A stretch of DNA of 64,000 nucleotides, from contig CAKULN010000001.1 in NCBI GenBank assembly GCA_934667175.1, positions 208,165-272,164 on the forward strand, written 5' to 3'. Origin of the DNA: an uncultured Bacteroidales bacterium. GTDB taxonomy: Bacteria > Bacteroidota > Bacteroidia > Bacteroidales > UBA932. The notes beneath the pieces are model-generated. The model was given only the letters and a program-made list of their open reading frames with translations. It ran no database searches and was not told where the DNA came from. Shown here in pieces: positions 53,307 to 60,796 of the stretch. Made by a program: the position numbers and the translations under genes. Within the stretch, counting starts at the first letter, position 1, and each line of letters opens with the position of its first letter.

Positions 53307-53800
53307 CTATTGGACTTGATCCGTGAACGCCTGGAGGAACGGCAGCAGCCTGCCGGTGTCGAGGCGGAGTCCGAGGATGGCTTTCAGCATAAGGGCGGTC
53401 TCCTCAACTTTCTGTCCGGCGCGGAAGAATACTTTCGTGATGGGTGTGTTGGAGCCGCAGAGCTCGTAGAGGTCTTTGAGATAGTAGTTCATATTTAGTT
53501 GGCGATAACAGGCAGAGCTAAACCTTTTGGAAATGGCTCGTTTTCATATTTCTTCAGGATTGTTTTTGCAAGGCTGTTGAGGTCAAAAGGTAGCCTGTCA
53601 TTTGTTTTCTGTGTGGTCACGTAGAGGCAGTCTCCGATGATGTCCGTTTTCTTGACTTTCGCCATATCGGAGTATCGAAGAGATGTGAAAGCGTTGAAAC
53701 AGAAAATGTCTCAGGTCTTTGCCAAGGCTCCTGCTTCGTGAACTGTCTTTTCGTATTCATTGCCATCCATATCCTTTAATGTCACTTTCGTGCCGCTTTT
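53307..53800 (-). pseudogene. Decayed second tyrosine integrase
   Basis: The translated remnant aligns along its whole length with the island integrase from GTKVTLKDMDGNEYEK through AFTSLRYSDMAKVK, TTQKTNDRLPFDLNSLAKTIL and LALPVIAN. It has a TGA in place of the Arg codon after ALAKT, a frameshift at ...PVIAN/NYYLKDLYEL (stop TAA just before), and it breaks off before the HxxR and Tyr residues. It is therefore inactive and points to an earlier element here. Confidence 0.88.
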
Positions 53801-53811
53801 TGCACAAAAAA

Positions 53812-53835
53812 ACTGGCAACCTCACGGCGGCCAGT
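53812..53835 (-). terminator. Terminator of hicAB module 3
   Basis: ACTGGC (53812-53817) pairs with GCCAGT (53830-53835); on the minus strand a run of seven T follows. It lies 22 nt after the hicB stop. Confidence 0.75.
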
Positions 53836-53856
53836 CTGTCATTAAAAGTTCTTTGT

Positions 53857-54258
53857 TTATAGTGAAACTGAACTGAGTTCGGATCCTATTCTGTGGATGG
53901 CTTTGAGGATCTTCTTCGTGGTCTTCTCCCCAGGGAAGGCGGCACCGCTCTTGTATTGGCGCATCTTGCTTTCGTTGATGCCGGCATACTGGGCGAAACG
54001 GCTGGCATTGATGAAGCAAAAGTCCTCAAAGAAGGATGGAATGTCGTAGCGGAAAGTCACCTGATATTCTTCAGGAACACTATCCCCGTCAGCGATGGCC
54101 AATTCGCGGCAGTCCTCTACGCACTCGTGGAAATCGGCTTTCGCTTCCTCGACAGTATCGCCATAGCCTCCGAAATGATTTCTGCCGAAGCTTTGGGCAG
54201 ACGTGATAGCATATCGCCCGTCCGGCCCCTTCTCAATTATTGCTGTTATCTTAAACAT
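53857..54258 (-). CDS. hicB: HicB-type antitoxin (module 3)
   Basis: The 133-aa protein has an N-terminal HicB partial-RNase-H-like domain (FKITAIIEKGPDGRYAITS, YGDTVEEAKADFHECVEDCRELA) and a C-terminal HTH (NASRFAQYAGINESKMRQYKSG, KTTKKILKAIHRIGSEL). It should neutralise the HicA toxin encoded 59 nt upstream and repress the operon. Confidence 0.88.
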   Translation of the reverse strand: MFKITAIIEKGPDGRYAITSAQSFGRNHFGGYGDTVEEAKADFHECVEDCRELAIADGDSVPEEYQVTFRYDIPSFFEDFCFINASRFAQYAGINESKMRQYKSGAAFPGEKTTKKILKAIHRIGSELSSVSL

Positions 54259-54317
54259 AATAGTCTTTGAAAAAAGTTCTAAGCCATTCAGAATCTGAAC
54301 TCAAGAATGGGCATGGA

Positions 54318-54500
54318 TTAAATCCCTGCCTGCTTCTTGATGTTCTCAAGTGTTCCTGTGCGGATTTCCTGAGAATCGTGCCTCGGAACCGGGAATCTTT
54401 CCCCAGTAATCGGAGACTCCCATATTTCGTGGGAAGTTCCCTGACGAACGAGAAAGCATCCATTCTTCCGAAGCAACCGCTTCAATTCAGAACTCTTCAT
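54318..54500 (-). CDS. hicA: HicA-type mRNA interferase toxin (module 3)
   Basis: The 60-aa dsRBD-like toxin starts KSSELKRLLRKNGCFLVRQG, has the catalytic histidine in TSHEIWESP, then RFPVPRHDSQEIRTGTLENIKKQAGI. Complete and of normal HicA length. Reads into hicB of the same module. Confidence 0.9.
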   Translation of the reverse strand: MKSSELKRLLRKNGCFLVRQGTSHEIWESPITGERFPVPRHDSQEIRTGTLENIKKQAGI

Positions 54501-54601
54501 ATAACAAAGAACTTTACGGCTACAAAAGTAGCGTATTTGTTACTATTTTCCAAGTTTTTCTACCTTTTTCTCATTCTCTTTTTCTCATTCATATTTAATG
54601 G

Positions 54602-54628
54602 AAAAAGCCCCCGGATTTCTCCGAGGGC
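54602..54628 (-). terminator. Terminator of hicAB module 2
   Basis: GCCC-c-CGGA (54607-54615) pairs with TCCG-a-GGGC (54620-54628), loop TTTC, with five A before it on the plus strand (T-run on the minus). Lies 26 nt after the hicB stop; nearly the same hairpin follows module 1. Confidence 0.8.
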
Positions 54629-54653
54629 CGTGGCCGTTGCCTGTGTGCAATAA

Positions 54654-55061
54654 TCAAGCGAACTTTATGGCCGTAAGTTCCTTTGCGAAGTGGTTCACAC
54701 CGTTCTGGATCTTGCTGATTGTCTTGCGGCTCGGCTTGCGTCTTCCGTGAAGATAGTGGCCAAGCTGAGCCTGGCTGACCCCTGTGAGCTTTTCAAGACC
54801 GGAGAGGGAGAACACCCCGGCATACTCTGACAAGAAACTTGCTGTGTCATAGTAAAATTCAAACTCAACATCCGCAGCTTTATGGCCTTCCTGCTCATAG
54901 ATTTTCTTCATCCCTTCGTATACCCCAAGAAAATCCTTTATGGTATCCTCTACGGTCTTACCTTCACCTATACAGCCGAATTCGAGTGGGGAATCTTCAA
55001 TATATGCTGAATACCCACACTCGGCTTTCTCGATAAATACCTTAACCTTAATTTTATCCAT
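54654..55061 (-). CDS. hicB: HicB-type antitoxin (module 2)
   Basis: The 135-aa protein has a HicB domain (IKVKVFIEKAECGYSAYIED, CIGEGKTVEDTIKDFLGVYEG) and a C-terminal HTH (LSGLEKLTGVSQAQLGHYLHG, SRKTISKIQNGVNHFAKEL). Paired with the HicA-like ORF 37 nt upstream. Confidence 0.88.
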   Translation of the reverse strand: MDKIKVKVFIEKAECGYSAYIEDSPLEFGCIGEGKTVEDTIKDFLGVYEGMKKIYEQEGHKAADVEFEFYYDTASFLSEYAGVFSLSGLEKLTGVSQAQLGHYLHGRRKPSRKTISKIQNGVNHFAKELTAIKFA

Positions 55062-55098
55062 ATCAATATCTCCTTAATCAAGAGGGGGTTGGGGCTAT

Positions 55099-55284
55099 TT
55101 AAGCCCCGCATCCCTCAAAATTGATTTTTAATGTCCCCGTTGCGACTTCCTGATTCTTGTGGTTGCTTGTCGTAAACTTTCTGTTTGTTTTTGGGCTGAA
55201 CCACACAGGATGCCCACATTGCTGCTCTCCGGTGGGGTAACATCCGAATTTGAGCAGTTTCCTTTCTAACTCGCTATATTTCAT
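55099..55284 (-). CDS. hicA: HicA-like toxin (module 2)
   Basis: The 61-aa product starts KYSELERKLLKFGCYPTGEQ, with GHPVWFSPKTNRKF holding the histidine, then HKNQEVATGTLK. The last residues (INFEGCGA) differ from the usual 'IxKQ.G', so activity is less certain than for the other two. Confidence 0.8.
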   Translation of the reverse strand: MKYSELERKLLKFGCYPTGEQQCGHPVWFSPKTNRKFTTSNHKNQEVATGTLKINFEGCGA

Positions 55285-55383
55285 AGAGCTCCTTGATTAT
55301 TGCACTACAAAAGTAGGAATTTTCCTACACTTTGCCAAATTTTTCTATCATTTTATGTAACTTTTTTCTCATTATATGAAAGC

Positions 55384-55411
55384 AAAAGCCCCCGGAAACG
55401 AATCCGAGGGC
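55384..55411 (-). terminator. Terminator of hicAB module 1
   Basis: GCCC-c-CGGA (55388-55396) pairs with TCCG-a-GGGC (55403-55411), loop AACGAA, A-run before it on the plus strand. Lies 33 nt after the hicB stop and shares its stem with the module 2 terminator. Confidence 0.8.
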
Positions 55412-55444
55412 CGCGACTGACGCCTTGTGAGGTCTACCAAACAA

Positions 55445-55852
55445 TCACGCAAATATGGCGTCAAGATCTCTTGAAATGTTCTGAAGCCCCGTGCGGATGC
55501 GATCTTCCTGCGCTTTTCTTGGCTTTGTCCCGTGTGTGTATGCCCAAAGTTGTTTTTGTGAGATTCCCGTAACCTTCTCAAGGGTGGCCAGAGAGAACCA
55601 TCCCTTGCTGAGATAGAAATCCATAAGGCTCAAAGCATCGACGGTGTAAGTTATGGTGAATTCTCCGTCCAAGAACTCAGGATACTTGAACCCCTCCTCT
55701 TTAGCCGTAGCCTTATAGAGCGCCATCTGCTGAAGCATATCAGCCTTGGCTTCTTCAATTGTGTTGCCCATACCAGAGAATATCTCGTTCTTGCAATAGA
55801 CGGAATATGTTCCGTCTGAAGCTCTCTCAATAATTGCTGAAATCTGTTTCAT
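55445..55852 (-). CDS. hicB: HicB-type antitoxin (module 1)
   Basis: The 135-aa protein has a HicB domain (KQISAIIERASDGTYSVYCK, FSGMGNTIEEAKADMLQQMA) and a C-terminal HTH (FSLATLEKVTGISQKQLWAY, EDRIRTGLQNISRDLDAI). Paired with hicA 29 nt upstream. Confidence 0.88.
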   Translation of the reverse strand: MKQISAIIERASDGTYSVYCKNEIFSGMGNTIEEAKADMLQQMALYKATAKEEGFKYPEFLDGEFTITYTVDALSLMDFYLSKGWFSLATLEKVTGISQKQLWAYTHGTKPRKAQEDRIRTGLQNISRDLDAIFA

Positions 55853-55881
55853 ATCATTCTGTGTTTTTGGAGGAAAGGGGC

Positions 55882-56061
55882 TTATTTAAGCCCCATATCC
55901 TTGCTAATCTTTTTTACAAGTCCCGTTCCCATTTCTTTGGATCCGTGGTAAGGGACGGGATAAGTTATGGATCCTTTCTTGTAGATTACGTGGCTGCCTG
56001 CTTTCCTTAAGTATGTCCAGCCATTTCGTTCTACCCATCTGTGAAATTCATCTGACTTCAT
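55882..56061 (-). CDS. hicA: HicA-type mRNA interferase toxin (module 1)
   Basis: From the ATG at 56061 the product is 59 aa, starting MKSDEFHRWVERNGWTYLRK. The catalytic histidine is in AGSHVIYKKGSI, followed by YPVPYHGSKEMGTGLVKKISKDMG. The earlier ATG at 56112 would add a non-HicA leader. First gene of the three-module array. Confidence 0.88.
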   Translation of the reverse strand: MKSDEFHRWVERNGWTYLRKAGSHVIYKKGSITYPVPYHGSKEMGTGLVKKISKDMGLK

Positions 56062-56136
56062 ATCGCGTATTGTTTGGTATTGCAAAGATAGTAATATTTC
56101 CATTATTGACAAAATTATTTAATGGAAATCTTACTA

Positions 56137-56433
56137 TTATTTTCTATATATTGCAAATAAGTCCCCTCGTGGAATGTTACCCTCAGCCAATATCTTAGGC
56201 TTTGAATATTCCTGCTCATGCTGCCTGTTAAAGTGCGCTTGCAGGGCGATGGCCACATCGTGGCTGAACTCCCCGTTCCTGACATAGACTGTGATGTCAT
56301 TGAAGTGTATGGAGACACGATCGCCAATATCCGCGAAGTTCGAGGAAATTCTTGCAGCCATCATAATCGAAGTAGCATTCAGTCTGTCCGTCTTTCTTCT
56401 TGGACTCAATCCAGAATTGTTCATCCGCTTCAA
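56137..56433 (-). CDS. Small hypothetical protein (uncertain)
   Basis: A 98-codon frame reads MKRMNNSGLSPRRKTDRLNA, then a more protein-like part from residue 24 (MMAARISSNFADIGDRVSIHFNDI, EFSHDVAIALQAHFNRQHEQ). No family is recognised. It could be a genuine small gene starting at an internal ATG, or a fragment. The remainder of 56113-56517 holds nothing else clear. Confidence 0.35.
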   Translation of the reverse strand: MKRMNNSGLSPRRKTDRLNATSIMMAARISSNFADIGDRVSIHFNDITVYVRNGEFSHDVAIALQAHFNRQHEQEYSKPKILAEGNIPRGDLFAIYRK

Positions 56434-56517
56434 CCGGTTGGGTCGCCTGCCAAAATATCTGGCAAAATGGGGTCAAGTCCGCAAAATACGCTATATTAGC
56501 GGAAAATTAAGGAAGAG

Positions 56518-57444
56518 ATGAAGATTGTGTTTTTGGATGCCGGGACGATGGGGACATCGTCTTTGGTACCGATTGAGAGAGAGGGAGAGTTGACGGCATG
56601 GCCGAATTCGACGCCGGATGAGGCGTTGCGGAGGGTGAGCGAATGCGATGTTTTGATTGTTAACAAGATAAAGGTGAATGACCGGCTGCTGGAGGCCGCT
56701 CCGAGACTTAGGCTGGTGTGCGAGGCTGGCACCGGCGTCAACAACATTGATGTCGAGGCCTGTTCGAGACACGGTGTGGCAGTCAGAAATGTGGCTGGAT
56801 ATTCCACGGACTCCGTTGTCCAGGAAACATTCATGCATATTCTTAACCTTCTGGGCAACGGAGCCTATTTTGACAATGTCGTGAAGTCGGGGGTGTATTC
56901 CCGCAGCGGGTTGTTCACTGATTATTCTAGACCATTTATTGAGATGGTCGGCAAGACATTGGGAATCATCGGCCTGGGCGCCATCGGGACCAAGGTCGCT
57001 AAGATCGGGATCGCCTTCGGGATGAGGGTGATCTATTATTCAACTTCCGGCACGAACCATAACACTGAATATCCTTCCGTACCTCTCGAAAGCCTTATGC
57101 GAGAGTCTGATGTGATTTCAGTCCATGCTCCGTACAATGAACGCACTGCCGGCTTGGTCGGAGAGAGGGAACTCAGGATGATGAAGCCGAAGGCGATCAT
57201 TGTGAATATGGGGCGCGGAGGAATCGTGGTTGAGGACGCTCTGGCCAAGGTCGTAGACGAGGGGGTCATCGGAGGTGCGGCTCTGGATGTATATTCCATC
57301 GAACCGATCCCCGAGGAGCATCCGCTCCTTCACACCAGGCACCCGGAACGTCTCAGCCTGACCCCGCACATCGCCTGGGCCAGTATAGAAGCCCGTGAGC
57401 GTCTCATCCAGTCCATCGCCGACAATATCGCAAAAGGTTTTTAA
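56518..57444 (+). CDS. D-isomer 2-hydroxyacid dehydrogenase
   Basis: This NAD-dependent dehydrogenase (308 aa) has the Rossmann motif LGIIGLGAIGTKVAKIGIAFG, the substrate arginine in IIVNMGRGGIV, and the catalytic His in LTPHIAWASIEAR. The N-terminal part (LRLVCEAGTGVNNIDVEACSR) is typical. Substrate (glycerate, phosphoglycerate or another 2-hydroxyacid) cannot be told; it lacks the C-terminal ACT domain of long SerA proteins. Stands alone, followed by a terminator that overlaps its stop codon. Confidence 0.9.
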   Translation: MKIVFLDAGTMGTSSLVPIEREGELTAWPNSTPDEALRRVSECDVLIVNKIKVNDRLLEAAPRLRLVCEAGTGVNNIDVEACSRHGVAVRNVAGYSTDSVVQETFMHILNLLGNGAYFDNVVKSGVYSRSGLFTDYSRPFIEMVGKTLGIIGLGAIGTKVAKIGIAFGMRVIYYSTSGTNHNTEYPSVPLESLMRESDVISVHAPYNERTAGLVGERELRMMKPKAIIVNMGRGGIVVEDALAKVVDEGVIGGAALDVYSIEPIPEEHPLLHTRHPERLSLTPHIAWASIEARERLIQSIADNIAKGF

Positions 57445-57458
57445 CCTTTCGCGATATT
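57424..57458 (+). terminator. Terminator overlapping the dehydrogenase 3' end
   Basis: AATATCGCAAAAGGTT (57424-57439) pairs with 57443-57458 (one wobble) over 16 bp, loop of three T. The stop codon TAA lies within the hairpin. Confidence 0.75.
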
Positions 57459-57477
57459 ATCATATATCCAACCCCCA

Positions 57478-57523
57478 GTCACTTCGTGACAGCCCCAGAG
57501 GGGCACGGGGAAAAGATTCCCCG
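57478..57523. repeat. Three consecutive small hairpins
   Basis: GTCAC-ttc-GTGAC (57478-57490), GCCCC-aga-GGGGC (57492-57504) and CGGGGAA-aaga-TTCCCCG (57506-57523) stand back to back in the intergenic region. They may be a repeat element or structured 3' RNA. Confidence 0.6.
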
Positions 57524-57595
57524 AAACCCCTTCGGTCGCTTCGCTCCTATTTTGTGATTATTGGAAACAATTCTGATAAAGCTATTTTTATAGTA

Positions 57596-57617
57596 CGCTT
57601 CGACAGGTTCAGCGACC
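57596..57617. repeat. REP-like palindrome
   Basis: CGCTTCGACAGGTTCAGCG followed by ACC is a copy of the palindromic unit seen in addA, ftsK and near nrdG. It lies 35 bp before the conserved-loop element copy B. Confidence 0.75.
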
Positions 57618-57651
57618 GAAACGTATATTCTGGCAGATAAATCTCGAAAGT

Positions 57652-57733
57652 TGAGAAGCGGCGATCATTCGCTGGCACCATTTACCCGGATAGGGCGCGA
57701 AGCGCAGGTGCCACGAGTGATCGTCGCTTCTCA
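57652..57733. repeat. Conserved-loop hairpin element, copy B
   Basis: A long stem (57652-57679 with 57707-57733, about 26 bp with a few mismatches) carries the loop TTTACCCGGATAGGGCGCG then AAGCGC, identical to copy A apart from a two-base deletion, whereas the stem sequences are unrelated. It lies just downstream of apt (minus), where it could also stop transcription. Confidence 0.75.
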
Positions 57734-57753
57734 GCGTCAAAATGAAAATATTC

Positions 57754-58320
57754 TTACTTGATGTGCGCGATTGAGTAGACCGGAGCGATCTTCTCAAGGC
57801 GGTTGCGGCCGTAGAGCCCGTCAAGTTCGGCGAGGAATATGAACTCGGTGACCTTGACGCCATATTCCTTTCCATCGACAGCGATCTTCAGGGCGTCGAG
57901 CGCTTTCGCTATTCCTTCGGCGGTGCCGCCGGTGGCGAGGACATCATCGATGATGGCGACCTTGAATATTCCATCCTCCGCCTTGCCGGCCGCGATGTCG
58001 GATTTGCGGAAGTAGAGGTTGTCGGGGCCATATTCCTTCATGATCTCGATGCTTTGCAGGTCATCGCCGGAGTGAGGCAGTTTCCCCTTCTTGCGGAAAG
58101 GAACGACATTCGTCACACCGCTGTCTGAGGTCAGCAGGGGAGCGCAGAACAGGAACGCGCGCGCCTCGGGGGCGGCCACTGTCGGAGCCGTGACGTGCTT
58201 GCCGATCTCGTCGATCAGTTTGGTGAAGACTTCTTTATCCTGCATGAAAGGCATTATGTCGACGAAATTGATTCCCTCCTTGGGGAAGTTCTGATAGAAT
58301 TTCAGTGTCTCTTCAAACAT
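57754..58320 (-). CDS. apt: Adenine phosphoribosyltransferase
   Basis: The 188-aa enzyme makes AMP from adenine and PRPP. The PRPP-binding motif is VAIIDDVLATGGTAEG; the N-terminal FYQNFPKEGINFVDIMPFM and PFRKKGKLPH are typical of Apt. It diverges from the Tsx-like porin and AzgA-like permease genes, forming a purine-salvage neighbourhood. Confidence 0.9.
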   Translation of the reverse strand: MFEETLKFYQNFPKEGINFVDIMPFMQDKEVFTKLIDEIGKHVTAPTVAAPEARAFLFCAPLLTSDSGVTNVVPFRKKGKLPHSGDDLQSIEIMKEYGPDNLYFRKSDIAAGKAEDGIFKVAIIDDVLATGGTAEGIAKALDALKIAVDGKEYGVKVTEFIFLAELDGLYGRNRLEKIAPVYSIAHIK

Positions 58321-58329
58321 GGCTGTTGA

Positions 58330-58390
58330 TAACTTTGTGAATATTGTTCGGCAAAGTTATGGACTTTCTCTGACATTTGTGTTAATTTTG
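58330..58390. promoter_or_regulatory. Divergent apt / porin promoter region
   Basis: The minus strand has TAACTTTG (58352-58359), a -7 box for apt. The plus strand has TAACTTTG (58330-58337) and TAATTTTG (58383-58390), the latter better placed for the porin gene. The two TAACTTTG boxes form an inverted repeat that could be a shared operator. -33 boxes are unclear. Confidence 0.45.
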
Positions 58391-58434
58391 TCCTTTAAAA
58401 TTCATAAAGGAACAAGTCAAATTCCTTAATATTT

Positions 58435-59235
58435 ATGTCAAACAAATCAATCATCGCCGCCGCAGTCGCAGCGCTCGCCTTTTCTCTAGGAGCAAAGGCT
58501 CAGACCAACCTTCAGACCTTCTACGATTTCGGAAAGGATCGCGGTCACTTCACCACCACTCTCGAGGGTTTCTACGGAGACAAATGGGGCAACACCTTCT
58601 TCTTCGTGGACTATGACTACAACTCGAAGAATGAGAACGACAAGGTCTATGCGCCAAACGGAACCTACTTCGAGATCGCCCGCTGCCTGAATTTCTGGCA
58701 GAACACGAAATTCGCCCCGTTCAGCTTCCATGTCGAGTATAACGGCGGTGTCTACAACGGCTACACCATCAACAACGCCTTCCTTTTCGGAGTTGACTGG
58801 TTCCTTCACAGCAATGATTTTAAGAATACGCTGAATCTCAAGGCTCTTATCAAGACGATTAACTACAACGATGGCAAGAACCTTGACGGCAACAAAATGA
58901 AGAGTGAGATTCCTCTTCAGCTCACCGCTGTCTGGGGCATGCAGGATCTGTTCGGTGTGGCCGGACTCCGTTTCTCCGGATTCGCTGATTTCTGGTGGGA
59001 GGATCACACTGTCTGCCCTTACCTCAGCGACAAGTCAAGTGGCTATCGTGATTGGACGAAACCTGAGACGGCACACTTCGTGTTCCTCTCAGAGCCGCAG
59101 CTCTGGTACAACATCGGCCAGCACTTCGGGGTTGACAACCTCAATGTCGGTACCGAAATCGAGCTCTCTTACAACTTCGGAACAGGAAAGGGCTTCTTTG
59201 TACGTCCTTGCCTCGGAACAAAGTGGGTATTCTAA
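58435..59235 (+). CDS. DUF5020 Tsx-like outer-membrane channel
   Basis: This is an outer-membrane beta-barrel protein (266 aa) with a signal peptide (IIAAAVAALAFSLGAKA). Alternating aromatic strands follow (TFFFVDYDYN, FSFHVEYNGGVYNGYTIN, FRPCLGTKWVF-like end) with terminal phenylalanine. The family resembles nucleoside channels (Tsx). Directly upstream of a purine permease gene (29 nt), consistent with nucleobase/nucleoside uptake across the outer membrane. Confidence 0.82.
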   Translation: MSNKSIIAAAVAALAFSLGAKAQTNLQTFYDFGKDRGHFTTTLEGFYGDKWGNTFFFVDYDYNSKNENDKVYAPNGTYFEIARCLNFWQNTKFAPFSFHVEYNGGVYNGYTINNAFLFGVDWFLHSNDFKNTLNLKALIKTINYNDGKNLDGNKMKSEIPLQLTAVWGMQDLFGVAGLRFSGFADFWWEDHTVCPYLSDKSSGYRDWTKPETAHFVFLSEPQLWYNIGQHFGVDNLNVGTEIELSYNFGTGKGFFVRPCLGTKWVF

Positions 59236-59264
59236 ACATTCAACGACCTTGACAATCCAAGACA

Positions 59265-60605
59265 ATGGCTGAGACAAAAACACAGACCGCCGAGCCTAAG
59301 AAGACAGGCTGGCTGACCAAACTGTTCGGATTTGATCCGTCCACGATGAAGGTGTCCACCGAGATCGTCGCCGGCATCACCACATTCCTTGCTATGTCCT
59401 ACATCCTCGCCGTCAACCCGTCAATCCTGGCTGACTGCGGAATGGACAAGAACGCCCTCTTCACCACCACGGCCGTGGCCTCCATCCTCGCCACCCTCGT
59501 GATGGCATTCTACGCCAAGCTACCGTTCGCCCTCGCCCCGGGCATGGGTCTGAACGCCTTCTTCTGCTACACGGTCTGCCTCGGCATGGGCTACACATGG
59601 CAGTTCGCGCTGACCGCCGTCCTTATTGAAGGTATAATATTCATAATACTCACACTGACAAGTGTCCGCGAGGCGATCGTAAACGCCCTGCCTCTGTCGC
59701 TGAGAAAGGCGATCGGAGCCGGTATCGGCCTGTTCATCGCCCTGATCGGTCTTAAGAGCGGCGGAATCGTGGTTGACGACCCTGCCACCCTCGTGAACCT
59801 CGGCGACATCACCAGCGGAGCCGGACTTCTTTCAGTAATCGGCCTCGTCATCACCGGCATCCTTGTCATTCTGAATATCCCTGGTGCCCTTCTGATCGGC
59901 ATCATCGCGACCGCCATCATCGGCATCCCTATGGGAATCACCCAGTTCCAGGGATTTGTCGACACGCCGCCGTCCATGAAGCCTATCTTCTGCCAGTTCA
60001 CCACGGACGCCTCGCAGATCTTCAGCCTCGACATGCTCGTTGTCGTGTTCACATTCCTGTTTGTGGACATGTTCGACACGATCGGAACTCTCGTGGGTGT
60101 CACGACAAAGGCCAACATGACCGACAAGGACGGCAGACCTGTCCGCATGAACCAGGCCTTCATGGCTGACGCCATCGGAACCGTCACCGGCGCATGCCTC
60201 GGAACCAGCACCGTCACCACCTATGTGGAAAGCGCCTCCGGTGTGGCTCAGGGTGGCCGTTCTGGTCTCACCGCGTTCTCCGTGGCAGCCTGCTTCGTCC
60301 TGGCCCTGTTCTTCGCTCCGGTCTTCACCGCCATCCCAGGCTCGGCCGTCTGCCCGGTACTTGTATTCGTAGGTCTCTTCATGCTCAGCCCGATCAAGGA
60401 CATTCCGCTTGATGACTTCTCCGAGTCTATCCCGGCTTTCCTCACGCTGATCCTCATGCCGATGACATATTCCATCTCCAATGGTATTCTCCTTGGCCTT
60501 GTGTCTTACGTCATCCTCAACATCTGCACCGGAAAGGCCAAGAAGATCGGTTGGTTCATGTATGTACTGTCAATTTTAGTGATTCTAAAATACATTTTCC
60601 TATAA
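59265..60605 (+). CDS. AzgA-like NCS2 purine permease
   Basis: This is an inner-membrane transporter (446 aa, about 12-14 segments). It starts with FGFDPSTMKVSTEIVAGITTF and LAMSYILAVNPSIL, has APGMGLNAFFCYTV and the conserved FLFVDMFDTIGTLVG and GTSTVTTYVESASGV. These match the AzgA-type hypoxanthine/guanine/adenine permeases. Works with the adjacent porin and Apt for purine salvage. Confidence 0.92.
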   Translation: MAETKTQTAEPKKTGWLTKLFGFDPSTMKVSTEIVAGITTFLAMSYILAVNPSILADCGMDKNALFTTTAVASILATLVMAFYAKLPFALAPGMGLNAFFCYTVCLGMGYTWQFALTAVLIEGIIFIILTLTSVREAIVNALPLSLRKAIGAGIGLFIALIGLKSGGIVVDDPATLVNLGDITSGAGLLSVIGLVITGILVILNIPGALLIGIIATAIIGIPMGITQFQGFVDTPPSMKPIFCQFTTDASQIFSLDMLVVVFTFLFVDMFDTIGTLVGVTTKANMTDKDGRPVRMNQAFMADAIGTVTGACLGTSTVTTYVESASGVAQGGRSGLTAFSVAACFVLALFFAPVFTAIPGSAVCPVLVFVGLFMLSPIKDIPLDDFSESIPAFLTLILMPMTYSISNGILLGLVSYVILNICTGKAKKIGWFMYVLSILVILKYIFL

Positions 60606-60668
60606 TTGATTATTGCGTAATGAATTAACAATATAGTTGTGTAATTGTTAATAATTTTAGCGATATTT

Positions 60669-60702
60669 TTTGCCCATAAAGCCGAAATATCTGCTATCTT
60701 TG
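60669..60702 (+). promoter_or_regulatory. Promoter of nrdDG
   Basis: TTTG (60669-60672) and TATCTTTG (60695-60702), spacer 22 nt, slightly longer than the 19-21 nt usual in Bacteroidota. Initiation near 60709. Confidence 0.6.
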
Positions 60703-60706
60703 TAGA

Positions 60707-60745
60707 AGTCGGTTCGACTCCCGTGAAAAGGGGCGGACCGACTTT
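60707..60745 (+). promoter_or_regulatory. 5'-terminal hairpin of the nrdD leader
   Basis: AAGTCGGTTCG pairs with CGGACCGACTT (11 bp with one wobble), and the loop has a further CCC/GGG pair. The hairpin begins at the predicted transcript start, leaving 52 nt to the nrdD ATG. It may stabilise or regulate the mRNA; no known riboswitch class is recognised. Confidence 0.5.
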
Positions 60746-60796
60746 ATGGCCGACAAAACTACTTCTCAATACTTATTGAAATAAAAATAACTGAAT

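Noticed and set aside
60707..60745. Cobalamin or other known riboswitch before nrdD
   Set aside because: The leader is under 90 nt, has one hairpin, and lacks any conserved box of a class I know.
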